Positions 1 through 9,524 of a DNA stretch of 64,000 bases are shown here, piece by piece (the stretch's first letter is position 1; every line of letters begins with the position of its first letter). A program made the position numbers and the translations under genes. This stretch comes from Clostridiales bacterium (GTDB taxonomy: Bacteria; Bacillota; Clostridia; Lachnospirales; Lachnospiraceae). The stretch covers positions 23,679 through 87,678 of the forward strand of contig JAJPZY010000144.1 in assembly GCA_021204085.1 (NCBI GenBank). Direction: 5' to 3'. Under the pieces are notes generated by a model, which saw only the letters and a list, made by a program, of their open reading frames with translations, had not been told where the DNA came from and ran no database searches.

Positions 1-864
<864 letters not shown>

Positions 865-919
865 TCAATTGTTTTTACTTCATAACCGGGCTGTCCCACA
901 GGACAACCGACCGGATTTC

Positions 920-948
920 ATTATAACTGATTTATACAGAGAAAACAA
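920..948 (-). promoter_or_regulatory. Predicted sigma-A promoter of the pyruvate:ferredoxin oxidoreductase gene
   Basis: Read on the minus strand, TTGTTT (948-943) and TATAAT (925-920) are separated by 17 bases and lie about 70 bases before the start codon. The -10 is a perfect consensus. Prediction from sequence only. Confidence 0.6.
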
Positions 949-974
949 CTTATTTCGGAAAAATTTCCATCATT

Positions 975-994
975 ATATATAATATATTATATAT
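975..994. promoter_or_regulatory. 20-bp AT-only perfect palindrome upstream of the oxidoreductase promoter
   Basis: ATATATAATATATTATATAT is its own reverse complement. It lies about 27 bases upstream of the predicted -35 box of the oxidoreductase gene, in the 320-bp divergent gap shared with the ABC-F gene. It could be a regulator site or simply an AT-rich upstream element. Apart from this and the two promoters, the 853-1172 gap shows no gene. Confidence 0.35.
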
Positions 995-1093
995 GATATA
1001 TCTTGCATAATTATTCAGATGCTGCATTCAAAAACATGTTACAAAAATCAATACTGCTCTTTAACAGGACAGCCACTTTGCGTGACTTTTCCC

Positions 1094-1121
1094 TTGAAAA
1101 ACCGCCCCTGTTGTGTATAAT
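1094..1121 (+). promoter_or_regulatory. Predicted promoter of the ABC-F gene
   Basis: TTGAAA (1094-1099) and TATAAT (1116-1121) with a 16-base spacer lie 52 bases before the ATG at 1173. Both boxes are near consensus. Confidence 0.65.
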
Positions 1122-1172
1122 CTAATAAGCGGCCTATCCGCCGCCAAAAACATTAAATACGCGAGGTTTATT

Positions 1173-2813
1173 ATGATCAGTGCAAATAATGTGACATTAA
1201 GAATAGGAAAAAAAGCCCTCTTTGAGGACGTGAATATCAAGTTCACCGAGGGCAACTGCTACGGGCTCATCGGCGCGAACGGCGCGGGCAAATCCACGTT
1301 TTTAAAGATTCTGAATGGGCAGCTTGAGCCGACCAACGGCAGTGTGACCATCACCCCCGGCCAGCGGCTCTCTTTCCTCCAGCAGGATCACTTTAAATAC
1401 GACGCTTACCCTGTTCTGGATACGGTGATCCTTGGCAATCAGCGCCTGTATGACATTATGAAAGAAAAAGATGCCATCTACATGAAAGAAGACTTTACCG
1501 ATGAGGACGGCATCAAGGCAAGCGAACTGGAAGCGGAGTTCGCGGACATGGACGGTTGGAACGCGGAGTCGGACGCCGCTACGCTGTTAAACGGCCTTGG
1601 TGTGGACACCGATCTGCACTATAGCATGATGAGCGAGCTCCCCGGCGCGCTCAAGGTAAAGGTTCTGCTGGCGCAGGCGCTTTTCGGCAACCCCGACATC
1701 CTGCTGCTCGATGAGCCGACCAACAACTTAGATCTCGACGCCATCTCCTGGCTGGAGGAATTCCTGATCAACTTTGACAATACAGTCATTGTGGTCTCCC
1801 ATGACCGCTATTTTTTAAATAAAGTCTGCACACACATCGCAGACATCGACTATGCGAAGATTCAGCTTTACGCCGGCAACTATGATTTCTGGTATGAGTC
1901 GAGCCAGCTGATGATCCGCCAGATGAAGGAAGCCAACAAGAAAAAAGAGGAGAAAATCAAAGAACTGCAGGAGTTCATCTCCCGATTTTCCGCCAACGCT
2001 TCCAAATCAAAGCAGGCGACTTCCCGGAAAAAGGCTCTGGAAAAAATCCAGCTGGATGAAATCAAACCCTCCAGCCGGAAGTATCCTTACATCGACTTCC
2101 GCCCCAGCCGCGAGATTGGAAATGAAGTTCTTACTGTAGATGGCATTTCAAAAACTATCGATGGCGTGAAAGTGCTGGATGATGTCTCCTTCATCGTCGG
2201 CCGTCAGGATAAGATTGCATTTGTCGGCAGCAACGAACTGGCAAAAACCACGCTGTTTAAGATCATTACCGGAGAGATGGAGCCGGACAGCGGTTCCTAC
2301 AAGTGGGGCGTCACAACCAGTCAGTCCTACTTCCCGAAAGATAACACACAGATATTTGATTCAGACCTGGCCATCGCAGACTGGCTCACCCAGTTCTCGG
2401 AAATCAAAGACGCCACTTATGTCCGCGGTTTCCTCGGACGCATGCTCTTCCCCGGCGAGGACGGAGTGAAAAAGATGCGCGTGCTCTCCGGCGGCGAAAA
2501 GGTTCGCGTACTGTTCTCGCGAATGATGATCGAGGCCTCCAACGTACTGATTCTCGATGAGCCTACGGATCACCTGGATATGGAATCCATCACGGCCCTA
2601 AACAACGGCCTGATCAAATTCCCCGGCGTCCTGCTCTTCGCCTCCCGCGACCATCAAATCGTACAGACCACGGCAAACCGTATTATCGAATTTCTGCCCG
2701 GCGGAACATTTATTGATAAGATTACGACTTATGATGAGTATCTGGAGAGTGATGAGATGGCGAGAAAACGTCAGGTATATACGATGGCAAAGACCGATAT
2801 GGCGGATAACTAA
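1173..2813 (+). CDS. ABC-F family ATPase, YkpA/YbiT type
   Basis: This 546-residue protein has two ABC nucleotide-binding domains and no membrane segments, as in ABC-F proteins that act on the ribosome. Domain 1 has Walker A GANGAGKST (near residue 37) and Walker B ILLLDEPTNNLD. A charged linker around residues 240-330 (KKKEEKIKELQEF) joins it to domain 2, whose Walker B is VLILDEPTDHLD. The second Walker A reads GSNELAKTT, so it lacks the usual glycine-lysine context, and the first signature (LPGALKVKVLLAQ) is also degenerate. Both variations resemble the YkpA/YbiT branch as I recall it. ATG 1173 follows GAGG at 1163. It is one of few plus-strand genes here and ends in its own terminator. 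A specific target or antibiotic-resistance role cannot be read from the sequence. Confidence 0.85.
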   Translation: MISANNVTLRIGKKALFEDVNIKFTEGNCYGLIGANGAGKSTFLKILNGQLEPTNGSVTITPGQRLSFLQQDHFKYDAYPVLDTVILGNQRLYDIMKEKDAIYMKEDFTDEDGIKASELEAEFADMDGWNAESDAATLLNGLGVDTDLHYSMMSELPGALKVKVLLAQALFGNPDILLLDEPTNNLDLDAISWLEEFLINFDNTVIVVSHDRYFLNKVCTHIADIDYAKIQLYAGNYDFWYESSQLMIRQMKEANKKKEEKIKELQEFISRFSANASKSKQATSRKKALEKIQLDEIKPSSRKYPYIDFRPSREIGNEVLTVDGISKTIDGVKVLDDVSFIVGRQDKIAFVGSNELAKTTLFKIITGEMEPDSGSYKWGVTTSQSYFPKDNTQIFDSDLAIADWLTQFSEIKDATYVRGFLGRMLFPGEDGVKKMRVLSGGEKVRVLFSRMMIEASNVLILDEPTDHLDMESITALNNGLIKFPGVLLFASRDHQIVQTTANRIIEFLPGGTFIDKITTYDEYLESDEMARKRQVYTMAKTDMADN

Positions 2814-2830
2814 GTATCTCACAGAAAAAA

Positions 2831-2870
2831 CAGGCGGAGCTGATGATTCAATCAGTTCCGCTTATTTTTT
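2831..2870 (+). terminator. Rho-independent terminator after the ABC-F gene
   Basis: GGCGGAGCTGAT (2833-2844) pairs with ATCAGTTCCGC (2850-2861), and the stem is followed by a T run at 2865-2870. Confidence 0.8.
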
Positions 2871-2886
2871 GATCTATATTTTACGC

Positions 2887-2975
2887 GTTGCTATTCACAG
2901 TCCTCCACCTCACATGCGCAATTCACGCCTGCTTATGCGTGTTGGAATTGCTTATGTGGGTGGAGTTCCTGCTTC
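2887..2975. repeat. Structured inverted-repeat element, family 1, copy A (right end missing)
   Basis: Begins with GTTGCTATTCACAG at 2887-2900. A long imperfect stem follows: CTCCACC-T-CACAT-GC-GCAATTC-ACGC against GCGT, GGAATTGC-TT-ATGTG-GGTGGAG. The shared sequence runs to GTTCCTGCTTC and stops at 2975, exactly before the pgeF stop codon (2976-2978). The right terminal repeat seen in the other copies is absent. Its left part is nearly identical to copy E at 53.1 kb. Confidence 0.8.
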
Positions 2976-3983
2976 TTATTTCAGGCACAGAAACGCGCCG
3001 AGATTCCCCCTCTGCCCATAACTGGCACGGTGGGAAAACAAGAGATCCGGATTACAGCAGGTACAGATATCTGTAACAGAGAGATGCTCCGGCCGCACTC
3101 CGGCCTCCAGAAAGACAATCTCATTGGTCTTCCACAAATCAAGCAGATATTTTCCGTCCTCGCCGGCCTTATGGATAGTCTCTGCTGTAAGCGGGAATGT
3201 ATGGTTCTTACTAAGCCTGTCTGACTTATTATTATCTGTACCTGCTGAGACGAAATCGGCCTCTTTTGCACGGCACATTTCTTTTTCACAGGAACCACAT
3301 TGCCGCAGGATCTCTGCCTCGTGCCCGGAAAACTCTCGAGCAAAAACCTCTGCCACATCCGCACTTACCTCATAACAATCCTGACAGATGGACGGCCCCA
3401 CGGCACAAACGACATCCTCCGGACGGGTACCGTAATTTTCCGCCATCGCCAGAAGCGTCTTTTCTCCCATGCGCGCCATAGTTCCTCTCCATCCGGAATG
3501 TGAAAGGCCAATCGCCCGGTGCACAGGGTCAACAAAATAGAGCGGCACACAGTCCGCGAAAAACGTCGCCAGTGTCAATCCCGGCACATTCGTGATCATC
3601 CCATCCACATCCGTATAGTCCTTCGGACGCACCACACCTTTCCCGGCATCCTCTTCCGTAATTACGCGAACATTCGTCGTGTGCGTCTGGTCGGAACAGA
3701 CAATCCGTGTCAAATCCACATCCAACGCCTCGGCAACCCGGCGGTAATTCTCCGACACAGCATCCGTATCGTCCCCTCGGGTAAAACTGAGGTTCAGTGA
3801 AGAAAAAATCCCCTTGCTCACGCCGCCGGCACGCGTCGTGAAGCAGTGCTTTACGATTCCTGTCTGTGTAAGCGCCGGAAAGATGAGCAACGGCAGGTGT
3901 TCGCCGTTACTCAGGCAATGATCTTCTTCCCAAATCACATCATGTTTTTCAAGACTATTTTTACGTTTATAATCTGATTGCAT
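2976..3983 (-). CDS. pgeF: YfiH/PgeF-family polyphenol oxidase-like purine nucleoside phosphorylase
   Basis: 335 residues of the YfiH (LACC1-like) family, reported as multicopper-oxidase-like fold enzymes with purine nucleoside phosphorylase or adenosine deaminase activity and linked to cell-wall editing. Family marks seen are CFTTRAGGVS, VDGMITNVPG, the FFADCVPLYF motif with its conserved cysteine, SHSGWRGT with the conserved histidine, and CTCCNPDLLFSHR near the end. A loop rich in Cys, Lys and Asp at about residues 225-265 is longer than in the smallest family members. ATG 3983 follows GGAGGG. It sits 3 bases behind yraN at the end of the housekeeping run, and its stop codon abuts repeat copy A. 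Confidence 0.88.
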   Translation of the reverse strand: MQSDYKRKNSLEKHDVIWEEDHCLSNGEHLPLLIFPALTQTGIVKHCFTTRAGGVSKGIFSSLNLSFTRGDDTDAVSENYRRVAEALDVDLTRIVCSDQTHTTNVRVITEEDAGKGVVRPKDYTDVDGMITNVPGLTLATFFADCVPLYFVDPVHRAIGLSHSGWRGTMARMGEKTLLAMAENYGTRPEDVVCAVGPSICQDCYEVSADVAEVFAREFSGHEAEILRQCGSCEKEMCRAKEADFVSAGTDNNKSDRLSKNHTFPLTAETIHKAGEDGKYLLDLWKTNEIVFLEAGVRPEHLSVTDICTCCNPDLLFSHRASYGQRGNLGAFLCLK

Positions 3984-3986
3984 TTT

Positions 3987-4382
3987 TCACCCTCCGAACT
4001 TACCGCAATAGGGAAACGCATTTTCTATCATCTGTATACCAGCGTCAGAAACTGCCGCCACGTCAAAGCGGCAGGGCGTCTCCAGGGAACAATGCGTAAT
4101 ATACAGATAATAAGAAGCAGCATTGGATATTCTCTGCTGCTTGTGAAAATCAACGGCCTCCTGCGGCACCCCATGGCTTTCATTGCTTCTGTACTTTACC
4201 TCCACAAATACAATACAGCCTTCCTTTTTTGCAATAATATCGATTTCTCCCAATCGGCACCGGAAGTTCCGTTCCTGAATCTGATACCCCTGCTGCTTCA
4301 TCCAGTCAGCGACCTGCGCCTCATGAAGCGTACCCACTCTTCGATTGTTCTGCAACGCACAGCCTCCCTGTAATTTGTTCAT
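3987..4382 (-). CDS. yraN: YraN/UPF0102 family nuclease-like protein
   Basis: 131 residues. It carries the UPF0102 core with a restriction-endonuclease-like pattern: GTLHEAQVADWMKQQGYQI, then RLGEIDIIAKKEG and FVEVKYRS, giving the E...D...ExK residues. The true cellular role of the family is not settled. The start was placed at ATG 4382 (MNKLQGG), preceded by GAGGGAAGAT, rather than the longer upstream frame. It lies next to rnhB as in many Firmicutes; copy B of the repeat lies between the two. Confidence 0.85.
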   Translation of the reverse strand: MNKLQGGCALQNNRRVGTLHEAQVADWMKQQGYQIQERNFRCRLGEIDIIAKKEGCIVFVEVKYRSNESHGVPQEAVDFHKQQRISNAASYYLYITHCSLETPCRFDVAAVSDAGIQMIENAFPYCGKFGG

Positions 4383-4490
4383 ATCTTCCCTCTCCGGAAA
4401 CCGGCACGAGATCAATGTATCGAATTGATACTACTAAACGAATAATATACATATAAAAAAATATTGTCAAGGTTTTTATAATCTATATTC

Positions 4491-4543
4491 GTTACTATTC
4501 ACAGTCCTCCACCTCACATGCGCAATCGGCTGTGAATAGTAAC
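4491..4543. repeat. Structured inverted-repeat element, family 1, copy B (53-bp minimal form)
   Basis: Perfect 14-base terminal repeats GTTACTATTCACAG (4491-4504) and CTGTGAATAGTAAC (4530-4543). The interior is only the left arm of the long form (TCCTCCACCTCACATGCGCAA), so this is an internal-deletion version. The right end lies 4 bases from the rnhB stop codon. No clear target-site duplication is visible. Confidence 0.9.
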
Positions 4544-4547
4544 TCTT

Positions 4548-5309
4548 TTATACAAAATGTCCGATAAAGCTTCTCCTGTGAATCGGCGTCGGCCCGTATT
4601 TTTTCAGTGCTTCAATATGCGCCGCAGAACCATACCCCTTATTAGAAGCAAAGTCATACTCCGGCATGATTTTGTCATATTCTACCATAAGCCGGTCACG
4701 GGTAACCTTCGCAATAATACTGGCCGCTCCGATGGAAATACTCTTGGCATCGCCCTTTATGATCGGCACCTGACGGATAGAAACCTCCGGAATCGTCACT
4801 GCATCATTTAAGAGCAGCGTCGGTTGCGGATGAAGCTTCCCGATTGCCTCACGCATCGCTTCATAGGTTGCCTGAAGAATATTGATCTCATCAATGCGCT
4901 GAGGACTCCGCATACCGATACCCACGGCTACCGCCTCCTCCATAATAACATCATAAAGCTCTTCCCTTTTTTTTGCGGAAAGTTTCTTGGAGTCATTGAT
5001 ATAAAGAATCTGACAATCCTTCGGCAAAATCACTGCTGCGGCCACTACCGGACCGGCCAGCGGACCGCGTCCCACTTCGTCAATGCCGCAAATATACTCA
5101 TAATCCGCATACTTCCGCTCGAAAATTTTTAAATTCTCGATACGCAGAATTTCCGCTTCCAGCTTCTCTATGCGCTTTTTTGCCTGCGCCACCAAAGACT
5201 GCACGCCCGCGCGGGGATCCTCTTCATATGCCTGAATAAAGGAGGAAAGATCCCTGTCAGACATCAGCTGAAACTCAGATTTAATTTCACCTATTTTTTT
5301 ATTATTCAT
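4548..5309 (-). CDS. rnhB: Ribonuclease HII
   Basis: 253 residues. Removes RNA from RNA-DNA hybrids, including single misincorporated ribonucleotides. The catalytic signature YICGIDEVGRGPLAGPVVAA starts near residue 77 and supplies the first acidic residues; NDSKKLS and the later acidic positions follow. An N-terminal extension of about 70 residues with a basic helical segment precedes the core, as in Bacillus-type RNase HII. ATG 5309 overlaps the stop of the upstream VOC gene by 8 bases, suggesting coupled translation. The gene is directly followed by repeat copy B. Confidence 0.94.
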   Translation of the reverse strand: MNNKKIGEIKSEFQLMSDRDLSSFIQAYEEDPRAGVQSLVAQAKKRIEKLEAEILRIENLKIFERKYADYEYICGIDEVGRGPLAGPVVAAAVILPKDCQILYINDSKKLSAKKREELYDVIMEEAVAVGIGMRSPQRIDEINILQATYEAMREAIGKLHPQPTLLLNDAVTIPEVSIRQVPIIKGDAKSISIGAASIIAKVTRDRLMVEYDKIMPEYDFASNKGYGSAAHIEALKKYGPTPIHRRSFIGHFV

Positions 5310-5670
5310 CGATGCCTTCCTGCACAAACTGAATCTCTACTCCGTTCGGATCTTTCACGCAAAAGAATCTTGCATGCGGATTCGGGAACACCATCTCTCC
5401 CGCCTGCATTCCGGAATCTACCAGTTTTTCACGGTACGCAGCTGCATCCTCCACCTCAAATCCGATCAACAGTCCGCCGCCGGTGTAAGGCGCATCCTCA
5501 TTTTTCACCAGCTCTACACAGGTCTCACCCGCAGCATTCGTCAAAAATACAATCTGATGTGCAGAATCACTGCGCATATCCCGCTCAATTCTCAGCCCGA
5601 CGATCTCTTCATAAAATGCAGCGGACTCATCCAGATGCGCTGTCATAATCGTAACGTGTGCCATCTTCAT
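5302..5670 (-). CDS. VOC (glyoxalase/bleomycin resistance/dioxygenase) superfamily protein
   Basis: 122 residues forming one vicinal-oxygen-chelate unit. It opens MKMAHVTIMTAHLDESAAFYEEIVGL and closes with FFCVKDPNGVEIQFVQ, giving a metal-site-like H near the start and an E in the last strand. The sequence resembles lactoylglutathione-lyase-like proteins, but the substrate cannot be told. GGAGG precedes ATG 5670. It is wedged between rbgA and rnhB, which are neighbours in many Firmicutes, and overlaps the rnhB start, so it probably shares that transcript. Confidence 0.8.
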   Translation of the reverse strand: MKMAHVTIMTAHLDESAAFYEEIVGLRIERDMRSDSAHQIVFLTNAAGETCVELVKNEDAPYTGGGLLIGFEVEDAAAYREKLVDSGMQAGEMVFPNPHARFFCVKDPNGVEIQFVQEGIDE

Positions 5671-5802
5671 AAAATGATTCCTCCTTCAATAAAAGCACTC
5701 CCCACCTATGTTCGTAACGGTTGATGTTCATTATATAAAAAAAGTATTCACCTCGCAAGCGTTTACACCCGGAATACGTGTGCATCTGAAATATATATTT
5801 AT

Positions 5803-6759
5803 CTACACAGGCACTTCCAACGTAATCCTTCCCAACCGCCCGGATCGAAAATCATCAAGCAGCAATGCCGCAGCCTTGCTGTAGTCAAGTTCTCCGCCGG
5901 TGCGGATGCAATTGCGGCTTACCGCAATTTCCTCCAGAATTTTTACCGGTTCTTTCATTATATCAGAGCTATGTTCTTGCTCTGCAGATACGTCGTTCCT
6001 TTTCTCATCGATTTCTTTCGGTGCATCCGTTTTTTCCATCTGCTCCGATCCATCATCTGCGTCACTCAGCATTTCCCTTATCGAATACCGTTCTGCCAAC
6101 ACTCCCGGATAATTTTCCGTCAGATATCGGATCAGTTCCAGCGACAATTCATCAATATTCAAAAGGTTGTCATTCATGGAACCGATAAATGCCAGACGCA
6201 TACCCACGGCCTGATCATCAAATTTCGGCCACAAAATCCCCGGTGTGTCGAGCAGTTCTACATTTTTATTCAGGCGAATCCACTGCTTTCCCTTTGTAAC
6301 GCCCGGTTTGTTGCCGGTCCGGGCAACCGCTTTTCCCGCAAAGGTATTTATAAAAGTAGATTTTCCGACGTTCGGGATACCCACAACCATCGCGCGGATC
6401 GGACGGTTTTTAATTCCCCGCTTTCTGTCGCGCTCGATTTTTGCTTTACAGGACTCCATGATGGTATCCTGAATAATTTTCATACTGTTTCTTTTTCTGG
6501 CGTCCAGCTCCACGACAAAAAAACCCTGATTTTGAAAATATGCCTTCCATACTTTATTCTTGCTCTCATCAGCAAGATCAGCCTTATTCAACAGGATCAG
6601 CCGTGATTTGTTTTTCCCCAGTTCGTCAATATCCGGATTACGGCTGCTTAAAGGGATGCGGGCATCCACCAGCTCGATCACCAGATCAATCAGCTTTATG
6701 TCTTCCTGCATCTGGCGCTTTGCCTTCGTCATATGTCCCGGGTACCATTGAAAATTCAT
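5803..6759 (-). CDS. rbgA: Ribosome biogenesis GTPase A
   Basis: 318 residues of the YlqF/RbgA family, a circularly permuted GTPase needed for late 50S subunit assembly. The G4 motif (LNKAD, near residue 57) comes before G1 (GIPNVGKSTFIN, near 128) and G3 (DTPG, near 173), the mark of circular permutation. The opening MNFQWYPGHMTKAKRQM is typical. The C-terminal domain contains an acidic insert (about residues 228-272) that makes it longer than the B. subtilis protein of about 282. It sits downstream of lepB in the ribosomal-protein cluster. Confidence 0.95.
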   Translation of the reverse strand: MNFQWYPGHMTKAKRQMQEDIKLIDLVIELVDARIPLSSRNPDIDELGKNKSRLILLNKADLADESKNKVWKAYFQNQGFFVVELDARKRNSMKIIQDTIMESCKAKIERDRKRGIKNRPIRAMVVGIPNVGKSTFINTFAGKAVARTGNKPGVTKGKQWIRLNKNVELLDTPGILWPKFDDQAVGMRLAFIGSMNDNLLNIDELSLELIRYLTENYPGVLAERYSIREMLSDADDGSEQMEKTDAPKEIDEKRNDVSAEQEHSSDIMKEPVKILEEIAVSRNCIRTGGELDYSKAAALLLDDFRSGRLGRITLEVPV

Positions 6760-6789
6760 ATCTCATTCCCTCTCATATTTACACACCAA

Positions 6790-7365
6790 TCACTTCACTC
6801 TTCCGAAGTCACGAATAGAAGCATAATAAAACCATACTTTCCCGACAATATACTCTTCACTCACGTTTCCGATATTTGCGTAACGGCTGTCCTCACTGTT
6901 ATTTCGATTATCTCCCAGCACAAAATATTCATCATCGCCCAGAGTAATTTCCTCCTCGGCAAGTCCGGCGTTTTTAATTGCCTCCGTATCCTCCTCATCA
7001 TAAATCTCACCGTTAACATAAAGTACGCCGTCAACAATCTGAACTGTATCGCCCGGAACCGCTACTACACGTTTGATATAATACTGGCTTTTCTCATTAC
7101 CGTTCGGCAAAAAGGCAACGACATCGCCTGCCTTCGGGTCTGTAAAATTATAAGAAAAGCGATCCACAAACACGCTTTCTCCATCCGACAGCGTGGTCTC
7201 CATGGAACTGCCGGCAACAGTAACGCGCATCCCGAGACAATATACCAGAACAAAGGCGATAAACAGGATGATAATAATTTCTCCCATGAAAATCAAAACA
7301 CTCTTCGCCGCTGTCAGAGTTACCTTTTTTCGGCGGCGGCGAAAACTTAAGCCTTTCGGGCGCAT
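6790..7365 (-). CDS. lepB: Signal peptidase I
   Basis: 191 residues. A basic start (RRRRKK) is followed by one membrane segment at about residues 22-45. The catalytic serine is in GSSMETTL and the lysine in YYIKRVVAVPGD; the later GDNRNNSEDSR box is box E of the family. It cleaves signal peptides from exported proteins at the outer face of the membrane. ATG 7365 (MRPKG) has GGGAGGA 8 bases ahead; an in-frame start five codons earlier has none. It lies behind the rplS terminator, so it probably has its own or read-through expression. Confidence 0.94.
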   Translation of the reverse strand: MRPKGLSFRRRRKKVTLTAAKSVLIFMGEIIIILFIAFVLVYCLGMRVTVAGSSMETTLSDGESVFVDRFSYNFTDPKAGDVVAFLPNGNEKSQYYIKRVVAVPGDTVQIVDGVLYVNGEIYDEEDTEAIKNAGLAEEEITLGDDEYFVLGDNRNNSEDSRYANIGNVSEEYIVGKVWFYYASIRDFGRVK

Positions 7366-7454
7366 AATCTGTCCTCCCAAATTACAGCAAAACCGGTTAA
7401 CAGCCGGAAATGATTCTCTTGCAAAAAGTTACGGTTTCATTTTCGAAACCGGCA

Positions 7455-7496
7455 AAATAAATAAAACGAAAGGGGTTGTGACTCACACAACCCCTT
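7455..7496 (-). terminator. Terminator after rplS
   Basis: On the minus strand AAGGGGTTGTG pairs with CACAACCCCTT (7486-7496 with 7470-7480) and is followed by the T-rich run complementary to 7455-7468. It separates the rplS end of the operon from lepB. Confidence 0.85.
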
Positions 7497-7507
7497 GAAA
7501 CGCTTTG

Positions 7508-7861
7508 CTATCTTACCAGTTCTTTGACTTTGGCTTTCTTGCCGACGCGTCCTCTTAAGTAGTTCAGCTTTGCTCTTCTTACTTTACCGCGGCGAACCAC
7601 CTCGATCTTCTCTACGATGGGGGAATGAACCGGCCAGGTCTTCTCTACGCCGACACCGCTGGAAAACTTACGTACAGTAAATGTCTCACGGCTGCTTCCG
7701 CCCTGTCTCTTTAAAACCGTGCCTTCAAATACCTGAATTCTCTCACGGTTACCCTCTTTGATCTTCGCGTGAACACGGACAGTGTCACCGACACGGAAAT
7801 CTGCTACGTCGTCGCGCATCTGCTCCGCTTCAATGTTTCTGATAATTTCGTTTGCGTTCAT
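7508..7861 (-). CDS. rplS: Large ribosomal subunit protein bL19
   Basis: 117 residues, full length for bL19, which sits at the 30S-50S interface. Recognised from [57 protein letters not shown] and the basic end [22 protein letters not shown]. It is the last gene before a strong terminator and follows trmD, the usual order. The start has AGGAGGT just upstream. Confidence 0.97.
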   Translation of the reverse strand: MNANEIIRNIEAEQMRDDVADFRVGDTVRVHAKIKEGNRERIQVFEGTVLKRQGGSSRETFTVRKFSSGVGVEKTWPVHSPIVEKIEVVRRGKVRRAKLNYLRGRVGKKAKVKELVR

Positions 7862-8042
7862 TTTGTGACCTCCTATTATTTGGATGTTCTTAATACAATG
7901 CGTAACAGAGGACCATCTCTTTTCTTCACAACAAATGTTACTCTAACACAGGTCGGGTGGAATTGCAAGGGGTTTTATGTAAAAAAATCTGCCGCATCCT
8001 ACCCCAACGTATTTTACAGCACAAATCATACCTGTATATCTC

Positions 8043-8774
8043 TCATTGGGATAATAATTTCAAGATTAGCTTTACATCATCCAGAGAAAGTTCTGCACCT
8101 TCTAACAGTTCCGGTCTGCTGCGCAGAGTGCGCAGGATGGACTGCTCATGCCGCCATGCTTCGACTTTCTGATGGTCTCCGGAGAGAAGCACCTGCGGGA
8201 CTTCCCGCCCCATCCACTCTGCCGGGCGGCTGTACTGCGGATACTCAAGCAGACCGCCTTCGAGTGACTCCGTACTTCCGGAATTCTCGTTTGTGAGCAC
8301 CCCCGGCACCATCCTGGCGATGGCATCCACCATGACCATGGCCGGAAGTTCCCCTCCGGTCAGGACATAGTCGCCAATGGAGACCTGATCTGTCACAATC
8401 TCATCAAGGACGCGCTCATCCACGCCCTCGTAATGCCCGCAAAGGAAGATCAGCTCCTTCTCTGCTGCAAGTGATTTTGCCATGTTCTGATTGAAAAGTT
8501 CTCCCTGCGGTGTCAGATAAATACATCGCGGACGACCTCCGACTGAATCCGTGACAGACTTCCAGGCATCGTAGATTGGCTGCGCCTGCATAACCATCCC
8601 GGCGCCGCCGCCATAAGGGTAATCATCCACTTTTTTATGACGGTCACGGGTATAATCACGGATATTCACCGTATTTAATTCTATAATTCCGTTTTCCATT
8701 GCATTTCCGATGATACTGGTCGCCAAGCCCTGGCGCACCATCTCCGGAAACAAAGTTAATATATGAAATCGCAT
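8043..8774 (-). CDS. trmD: tRNA (guanine-N1)-methyltransferase
   Basis: 243 residues. Methylates G37 of tRNAs reading CNN codons using S-adenosylmethionine. The SPOUT trefoil-knot motifs are plain: MRFHILTLFPEM at the start, YGGGAGMVMQAQP, ICGHYEGVDERV-type loop (FLCGHYEGVDERV), and IGDYVLTGGELPAMV. Length is normal. It lies between rimM and rplS. The 7862-8042 gap after it holds the rplS ribosome binding site and no gene. Confidence 0.97.
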   Translation of the reverse strand: MRFHILTLFPEMVRQGLATSIIGNAMENGIIELNTVNIRDYTRDRHKKVDDYPYGGGAGMVMQAQPIYDAWKSVTDSVGGRPRCIYLTPQGELFNQNMAKSLAAEKELIFLCGHYEGVDERVLDEIVTDQVSIGDYVLTGGELPAMVMVDAIARMVPGVLTNENSGSTESLEGGLLEYPQYSRPAEWMGREVPQVLLSGDHQKVEAWRHEQSILRTLRSRPELLEGAELSLDDVKLILKLLSQ

Positions 8775-8798
8775 AGGCTTCCTCCACTATATATTGGC

Positions 8799-8874
8799 TC
8801 GGACGCGTGCAGAAAACAATTCAACTCGGACACGGGAAAGTGCCCTCGTTTGAATTTTTTCTGCGCACATCCGA
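8799..8874. repeat. 76-bp fold-back element between rimM and trmD
   Basis: Arms of about 25 bases are near-perfect inverted copies: TCGGA-CG-CGTGCAGAAAA then AATTCAA at the left, and TTGAATT, TTTTCTGCGCA then TCCGA at the right. The interior (ACACGGGAAAGTGCCC) can form its own small hairpin. It lies 42 bases behind the rimM stop and 24 bases before the trmD start. No T run follows, so it is not a plain terminator. Only one copy seen here. Confidence 0.65.
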
Positions 8875-8916
8875 AATATACTTTATGGATTGCTGTCGAA
8901 AAACTTCCGCGATTCC

Positions 8917-9426
8917 TTAGTCGCGAAGTCCCGGCATGAGATACACTGTGATCACACCGGTCTCCAGATTCACCTGCTTCACACAGTCGTGAATCGCCGG
9001 GAGCAACAATTCTCCGCCGTTTTTTTCTGCTACCACATAGACATCGTTGGCTCCGGTCTGCATGACATCTTTCAGTGTTCCGAGTTCCTCACCTTCCGTG
9101 GAAACAACCTTCATACCGATCATGTCCGCAATATAAAACTCATCTTTCTGAAGCTCTACCGCGTCTTCCCGCGTTACATACAGGTTCATACCGCGAAAAC
9201 GCTCCACCTCATTGATATCGGAAAATTCCCGGAATTTCAGAATTACCATCTGTTTAAAAAATTTTACCGATGTAATGGTAAGCCCCAACTCCTCTTTTCC
9301 GGTATCCAGAATTACATGTTTTAACTTTTTAAATCGTTTCACATCATCAGTCGTCGGATAGACTTTTACCTCCCCGGCCACCCCGTGGGTGCTCGAGATC
9401 ACTCCGACTCGGAATCTGTCCGTCAT
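8917..9426 (-). CDS. rimM: Ribosome maturation factor RimM
   Basis: 169 residues. Binds uS19 and helps assemble the 30S head. The N-terminal RimM barrel begins FRVGVISSTHGVAGEVKVYP, and the C-terminal PRC-barrel follows with FYIADMIGMKV and GTLKDVMQTGANDVYVV, ending LPAIHDCVKQVNLETG. Its stop codon lies in the loop of a small CGCGA/TCGCG hairpin (8908-8925). Order with khpA and trmD is standard. Confidence 0.95.
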   Translation of the reverse strand: MTDRFRVGVISSTHGVAGEVKVYPTTDDVKRFKKLKHVILDTGKEELGLTITSVKFFKQMVILKFREFSDINEVERFRGMNLYVTREDAVELQKDEFYIADMIGMKVVSTEGEELGTLKDVMQTGANDVYVVAEKNGGELLLPAIHDCVKQVNLETGVITVYLMPGLRD

Positions 9427-9524
9427 ATACTTCTCCTCATAAAAGACGAAAGGACATGGCTTTCGTCACGTCCCCTCAGGTATTAAGAACTGCATTCACA
9501 GTCTCATTCAGCTCGTAAATCCTT

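Noticed and set aside
2888..3076. Small open frames over repeat copies A and E (also 53036-53330)
   Set aside because: They follow the repeat sequence in all frames, have no consistent ribosome sites, and the stems show compensatory changes that ignore any reading frame.
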